NCBI GenBank assembly: GCA_003022745.1
Contig: PXSU01000008.1
Coordinates: forward strand, 1 to 8,677
Length of the DNA: 8,677 nt
Direction of reading: 5' to 3'
Source: Halobacteriales archaeon SW_9_67_25
GTDB lineage: Archaea; Halobacteriota; Halobacteria; Halobacteriales; Haloarculaceae
Under the pieces are notes generated by a model. The model was not told where the DNA came from, made no database searches, and was given only the letters and a program-made list of their open reading frames with translations. The translations under genes and the position numbers were made by a program. Of this stretch, positions 4,922 to 8,677 are shown one piece after another (positions within the stretch are counted from its first letter, which is position 1; the number at the start of each line of letters is the position of its first letter).

Positions 4922-6839
4922 CTATTTGCCTTCGAAGTCGGGTTCCTCGTCGCCAAAAAAGGCCGAGATGCCCTCCAGCATGTCGTCGGTACCCAGCAGG
5001 TGACCGAAGGCCTGGGCCTCGATTTCGAGGCCGGCGTCGGTGTCGTCGCGGCCGGCCAGCATCGCACGCTTGATCGAGTCGTAGGCGACCGGCGGGCCGG
5101 CGGCCAGCTCTGCGGTCAACTCCAGTACGCGTTCCTCGAACTCCTCGGGGTCGACGACCTCGTTGACGAACCCGTAGTCGGCCATCGTCCCGGCGTCGTA
5201 GCGCTCGCCGGTGAGGATGATCTCGCGGGCGCGGCTCTCGCCGACGTGGTGTGCCAGGCGCTGGGTGCCGCCCCATCCGGGGATGATGCCGAGGTTGACC
5301 TCTGGCTGGCCCAGCTCCGAGCGCGCGGTGGCCACGCGAATGTCCGCGCAGGCGGCCAGTTCCATCCCGCCACCGAGCGTGTAGCCGTCGATGCCGGCGA
5401 CGACCGGTAGTGGCGTCTTCTCCAGGGCGCCGAAGGCTTCCTGGCCCGTCCGGGAGAGGTCCCGTCCCTCCAGGTGGGAGGCGCTGCCAGCGAAGGACTG
5501 GACGTCCGCGCCGGCACAGAACGCGCGGTCGCCCTCGCCCTCGAGGAGGATGGCGCGCACCTCCTCGTCGTCCTCCAGTTGCGCGACGGCCGCGGGGAGT
5601 TCCTCGAGCATCTCCAGGCTGACCGTGTTCATCTGGTGGGGTCTGTCGAGGACAATGCGGCCCACGTACTCGCGGTCCGCGACGGTCTCGACCCGGAGCG
5701 TCTCGAACGTGGCACTCGCGTCGCTTCCCTCATCGTCGTCGTAGAAGCCGCCACCCTCGGCTGCCGCGGCCAGGCCGTCCGAGACCCCGTAACGCGGGGC
5801 GCCGGTCTCCTCGTGGGCCGTCTCGAGTGTCTCGACCAGCGAGTCGAGGTCGGCATCGTCGGCCAGTTTGCCCGGGCCGTCGGGGAACCCGCCCCCGAGC
5901 ATGACCGCCTCGTCGATATCCTTGACGGGTGCGACGTCCGCGTCCACCAGTTTGCCCACCTCGTTGGCCATCACCGCGAGCAGACGCGCCTCGACATCCT
6001 CCCGGCCGGCATCGGGAGGGATGTCCACGCCGCCGTCCTCGTAGCCGTAGAAGCCCTCGCCGGTCTTCTTGCCCAGTTGTTCGTTGTCGACTTTCCGTTC
6101 CAGCAGGGGACACGGTTCGTAGGCCGCCCCCAGGACGTCGTGCATGTACTCGAGGACGTGCAGGGTGACGTCGTTGCCCACCTGATCGCCGAGTTCGAAC
6201 GCACCCATCGGCAGACCGATGTCGAACTTCGTGGTGGCGTCGACCTCTGTGATGGTCGCCCTGTCCGATTCGACGAGCCAGCAGGCCTCGTTCATCAGCG
6301 GCACCAGCACCCGGTTGACGATGAACCCGGGTTCGTCCTTGCGCACCCGGACTGGCGTCTTGTCCATCGATTCGGCGAGGCCCTCGACGCACTGGCGGAT
6401 TGAAAAAGTGCATTCCGCAGAACTGTCCCGGCCTGTCGGTCGCCTCCGAGAGTTCCGTGATAGAGAGGCTGGACGTGTTGGAGGCGAAGATGGCATGCTC
6501 GGGGGCGTACGCTTCGAGTTCGCCGTAAACCTCCTTTTTGATGTCCATCTCCTCAATGATGGCCTCGATGACGACATCGGCTTCGGCGACGGCTTCCTCG
6601 AGGTCGACGAGCGGGGTGATCCGCCCGATCGCGCCGTCCCGCTGGTCGTCGGTGATGTGGTCTTTCTCGGCGAGTTTGCCGAGGCTCCACTCGATCTGGT
6701 CGTAGCCGTCCTGGACGATGTCCTCCTCGATATCGCGGAGGTGCACGTCGTAGCCCGCGAGCGCGGCGACCTCGGCGATGCCGTGGCCCATCGTGCCGGC
6801 ACCGAGTACTGTGATGGTGTCGATATCCTCGGGTTCCAT
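4922..6839 (-). pseudogene. 3-hydroxyacyl-CoA dehydrogenase / enoyl-CoA hydratase fusion, frameshifted
   Basis: Intact relatives (about 650 residues) join an NAD-dependent 3-hydroxyacyl-CoA dehydrogenase to a crotonase and carry out two beta-oxidation-type steps. The first frame, from ATG 6839, gives the Rossmann motif VLGAGTMGHGIAE (11-23), FASNTSSLSI (118-127) and GMHFFNPPVR (142-151) with catalytic His144. At about 6384-6391 the homologous sequence jumps to another frame and resumes at VEGLAESMDKTPVRVRKDEPGF, continuing for about 487 codons to the stop at 4922. About 18-20 codons are missing, including the expected LVEVI segment with the catalytic Glu. The second dehydrogenase domain and the crotonase look intact, including FCAGAD, GYTLGGGMELA and PEVNLGIIPGWGG (near 5305-5267), with both crotonase catalytic Glu residues. 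As written, no functional fusion protein can be made. A TATA-like TTCAAAG lies about 32 nt upstream. A sequencing or assembly error is the main alternative. Confidence 0.85.
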
Positions 6840-6867
6840 AGCTCGGTTCGTGACTCGCCCGGACGGG

Positions 6868-6874
6868 CTTTGAA
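6868..6874 (-). promoter_or_regulatory. TATA-like box of the HAD/ECH gene
   Basis: TTCAAAG on the - strand lies about 32 nt before the ATG at 6839. Its presence argues that the HAD/ECH gene has its own promoter, although the upstream DUF502 frame runs through it without a stop. Confidence 0.35.
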
Positions 6875-7033
6875 CGTTGCGTCATCGCCGCCCATCGGGA
6901 CAGCGGCGTCGTGTATCGCCGGCCGTTCTCGCACTCCCAAGGGGTCGTGGCCACTCTCGACAGCGTCTCGGTCACTCCTCGCTGCTCGGTCCGTTCCGTA
7001 CCCCGACGGACAGACGCCACGCACTCGGTCCCC

Positions 7034-7726
7034 CACACCGTCCTCGACGGTCATCTCGATGTCCAGCACGTCATCGCGCGGCACGTAGGTGAGGAACCCC
7101 CCGGTGACAGGATTGGGTGCCATCGGGATGAACATCGTCACCATGTCGTCGTTGTCGGCCGAGTTCTCGACACTCATCGGTGCGACGCTGGTTTCGAATC
7201 CGAGGACGTACATCTCCTCGCCGAGACACCGCACCAGCTTGATGTCCTGGAAATTCTCGGTTTCGCTATCGAGCATTACGTCGCCCATCCGCCGGAAACT
7301 CTTGTAGACAGTGCCGACACCGGGGATCGAGGCGATCGTGAGGTCGATGAAGTCAATGATATGTTCCCCGTAGCGGTTGTGACCGACGGAACCGACGACC
7401 ATGACGACCGCGAACAGGATGATCAGCGCGAAGAACTCGGCCAGGAACTCGACGAGCAGATAGTAGACGTCCAGTTCGATGAGGAGACTGATTACCCCGA
7501 TTTGCTGGAAGCGATAGACGATACCGAAGTGTTGCACGAAGAGTATCAGCGGACTCAGCGCCTCCCGAACGAGCCCGATGGCCAGCTGTGCGAGATACAG
7601 CGTGATGACCACGGGGACGATGATTGCGACGCCGGTCAGCAAGACGTCCCAGAAGTGCCTGTACATCTCGGTCCCGACCTCCCGGATTGAGGGCCAGGAT
7701 CTGTCATCGGCGTCCATCTCGGCCAT
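7034..7726 (-). CDS. DUF502 family membrane protein, C-terminus disrupted
   Basis: This is a DUF502 (PF04367) inner-membrane protein of unknown function. From the ATG at 7726 there are about 231 recognisable residues. Two membrane helices are visible, near residues 28-53 (VLLTGVAIIVPVVITLYLAQLA) and 94-115 (FLAEFFALIILFAVVMVVG). The conserved soluble part has IPGVGTVYKSFRRMGDVM (134-151), FQDIKLVRC, a MFIPMAPNPVTGGFLTYVPRDDV stretch near 198-220, and DIEMTVEDGV. Relatives continue with a short tail containing a T/S-G-G/V-type ending and then stop. Here the frame changes character after GV (7034) into Arg/Pro-rich sequence. It meets no stop until 4922, running out of frame through the start of the HAD/ECH gene. 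A small deletion of the C-terminal codons and stop is the simplest reading. A TATA-like TTTTAT is 31 nt upstream of 7726; the alternative ATG at 7717 removes three residues. Confidence 0.85.
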
Positions 7727-7754
7727 TTTGGTCGGGCAAACTCTCCGGGCGAGC

Positions 7755-7760
7755 ATAAAA
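7755..7760 (-). promoter_or_regulatory. TATA-like box of the DUF502 gene
   Basis: TTTTAT on the - strand lies about 31 nt upstream of the ATG at 7726, consistent with a nearly leaderless transcript and with that start. Confidence 0.45.
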
Positions 7761-7818
7761 CATCTGCTCACACACCGGAGTGGTTGCTCGGCGATGAAAC
7801 GCCTCGCAGGAAACAGAG

Positions 7819-7835
7819 ACGCCCGAGGCGGGCGT
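7819..7835. repeat. GC-rich hairpin upstream of the DUF502 gene
   Basis: ACGCCCG (7819-7825) and CGGGCGT (7829-7835) form a perfect 7-bp stem with a 3-nt loop. On the - strand it is followed by pyrimidine-rich TCTCTGTTTCCT, so a terminator for transcripts from the Azf-like gene is possible. An attenuator or a regulator site is also possible. Confidence 0.55.
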
Positions 7836-7903
7836 TGTACCATAGGTTTAACTCCCATAATATAAAAAACATCATATACGCGCCATGCCGGAGAATCACC
7901 CGA

Positions 7904-7981
7904 ATAGCGTGACTCGCGCTTAACGCTATCCCGGTCCATACCGAGTAATAGTATCGGACTTTCTCGTGTAGTCATACACGA
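7904..7981. repeat. Three tandem inverted repeats spaced by 4 bp
   Basis: First: ATAGCGT (7904-7910) pairs with ACGCTAT (7923-7929). Second: GTCCATAC (7934-7941) pairs with GTATCGGAC (7951-7959), 8 bp with one bulged C. Third: TCGTGTA (7964-7970) pairs with TACACGA (7975-7981). Exactly 4 bp separate each from the next. The stems are unrelated in sequence, which argues against a simple duplicated operator and fits a structured RNA or serial binding sites. Confidence 0.75.
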
Positions 7982-8148
7982 ACCCTCTGTTCTGGTCCCT
8001 TCTGGTGGTTGAACGACCGAAAAGCCTAGCACCCCCCATCCCCAACTACGAGTGAATCGACAGATGGCGGCCACCACCCGACACGGAGTGTATGACAACG
8101 AACGCGGGGCCGGAAAATCGGTGCAATACCCGGCTTTCTCAGACTGCC

Positions 8149-8677
8149 TTAGCTGTCGCCAGAGACTCTCTCCTCGCCATCCCACTCCGCGGAGTTGTCC
8201 CGTGGCTCGTAGCCCAGCGCATCCTTGGCGCGAGAAAGCGAGTAGTACTTGCGGTCGTTGTCGGAGATGCCGTAGACGATCACGTAGTCGTAGTCGGCCT
8301 GCAGGGCGCAGTCGTGGATGTGGGCACAGTCGCGCATCGAGAGCCACATCGCCTGGCCGCGCTCGTAGTCGACGGGCGGGTGGCCCTCGTTGAGGTTGCC
8401 GATGCGGATGTTACACACCGCGATGCCGTGTTCGTCGTGGAAGTACCGGCCGATGGTCTCGCCGGCGACCTTCGAGATGCCGTACTTGTTTTCGGGGCGG
8501 GGCAGTTCCGTCCCGTCGAGGCGGTACTCGTGGTGGGTCCGGTACATTTCGGGCGTGCGCTCGTCGGTCTCGAAGGCGCCGACGGCGTGGTTCGAGGAGG
8601 CGTACACCACCCGGTCGATGCCCTCCTCGACGGCCACCTCGTAGACGGTGTGGGTGCCGTCGATGTTGTTCGAGAGG
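8149..8677 (-). CDS. azf: Extended-SDR NAD(P)-dependent dehydrogenase, Azf-like (N-terminus outside window)
   Basis: This is the C-terminal 175 residues of an extended short-chain dehydrogenase. The catalytic parts visible are YASSNHAVG (Ser region), the active-site Y-x3-K in KYGISKVAGE (Tyr codon 8484-8482, Lys codon 8472-8470), and the substrate-side CNIRIGNLNEGHPP. The end YVIVYGISDNDRKYYSLSRAKDALGYEPRDNSAE closely resembles, as I recall it, haloarchaeal NAD-dependent glucose-6-phosphate dehydrogenase (Azf of Haloferax volcanii), which feeds the oxidative pentose phosphate pathway. Uronate dehydrogenases and sugar epimerases share these motifs, and the NAD-binding Gly motif lies beyond the window, so the exact substrate is uncertain. 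The frame is open through the window edge; the GTG at 8637 is internal. No gene follows closely downstream. Confidence 0.8.
   Translation of the reverse strand, partial: LSNNIDGTHTVYEVAVEEGIDRVVYASSNHAVGAFETDERTPEMYRTHHEYRLDGTELPRPENKYGISKVAGETIGRYFHDEHGIAVCNIRIGNLNEGHPPVDYERGQAMWLSMRDCAHIHDCALQADYDYVIVYGISDNDRKYYSLSRAKDALGYEPRDNSAEWDGEERVSGDS

Larger units (their letters stand above)
7727..8148. other. Intergenic region without a convincing gene, low GC, hairpin-rich
   Basis: This 422-bp stretch lies between the stop of the Azf-like gene and the start of the DUF502 gene. It is visibly less GC-rich than its neighbours, notably at 7836-7880 (CATAATATAAAAAACATCATATA). It contains four hairpins listed separately. 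A short - strand frame beginning near 7974 (MTTRESPILLLG...) stays open into the DUF502 gene, and a + strand frame from 8052 runs antisense into the Azf-like gene. Neither looks like a protein by composition. Confidence 0.6.

Noticed and set aside
5474..6403. A 309-codon + strand open frame
   Set aside because: It is antisense to the HAD/ECH gene; its composition mirrors the coding strand and it has no recognisable domain.
7727..7974. A - strand frame beginning MTTRESPILLLG upstream of and in frame with DUF502
   Set aside because: Its composition is not protein-like beyond a few residues, and the TATA-like box at 7755-7760 supports the DUF502 start at 7726. The hairpins explain the region better.
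4922..8347. A single 1141-codon open frame on the - strand, apparently a giant fusion protein
   Set aside because: It joins intergenic sequence, the DUF502 protein, an out-of-frame reading of the HAD N-terminus (Ser/Arg/Thr-rich) and the true HAD/ECH second half. The real HAD N-terminus lies in another frame.
8052..8393. A possible + strand gene starting in the 7727-8148 gap
   Set aside because: Only about 30 codons precede the overlap with the Azf-like gene, after which the translation is an Arg/Pro/Ser-rich antisense shadow.

Overview
The window comes from a haloarchaeon (class Halobacteria; Haloarcula-like relatives are my best guess, from recall of protein sequence rather than a search). 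The evidence is high GC, very acidic proteins, genes that start about 23-32 nt downstream of TATA-like boxes (leaderless style), an archaeal SRP RNA, an archaeal RNase P subunit, and a tRNA interrupted by a bulge-helix-bulge intron.

Layout, left to right. Positions 1-190 hold the 3' part of the 7S/SRP RNA gene on the + strand, followed by a small two-helix membrane protein (289-603, +). Everything from 648 onward is on the - strand. 648-1753 encodes an MscS-type channel protein overlapping by 4 bp a YhbY-type (CRM domain) RNA-binding protein. Upstream lie RNase P subunit Rnp4 (1830-2105) and a GT4 glycosyltransferase (2131-3144). An 80-bp nested palindrome (3177-3256) separates the glycosyltransferase from purD (3273-4565). 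4640-4850 holds tRNA-Glu(UUC) with a 30-nt intron, plus a detached 21-nt copy of its 3' end about 100 bp further downstream. 4922-6839 is a fused 3-hydroxyacyl-CoA dehydrogenase / enoyl-CoA hydratase gene broken by a frameshifting deletion. 7034-7726 is a DUF502 membrane protein whose C-terminus and stop appear to be missing. 7727-8148 has no convincing gene but carries several hairpins, three of them in regularly spaced tandem. 8149 to the window end is the C-terminal part of an extended-SDR dehydrogenase resembling haloarchaeal NAD-dependent glucose-6-phosphate dehydrogenase (Azf).

Functionally this is mostly core housekeeping: protein targeting (SRP RNA), tRNA processing (Rnp4), an RNA-binding CRM protein, a tRNA, purine synthesis (purD) and central or fatty-acid carbon metabolism. 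I see no defence system, CRISPR array, integrase or transposase. The unexpected features are structural. Three neighbouring genes (mscS-like, HAD/ECH fusion, DUF502) each appear to lack a short stretch of conserved sequence. For the first two I estimate roughly 50-60 bp each, and the lost parts include the MscS beta-domain PN motif and the catalytic Glu of the dehydrogenase. There are also two unusual palindromic intergenic elements and a tRNA-derived repeat. The lesions could be real decay or a shared assembly/sequencing artefact; the sequence alone cannot separate these.
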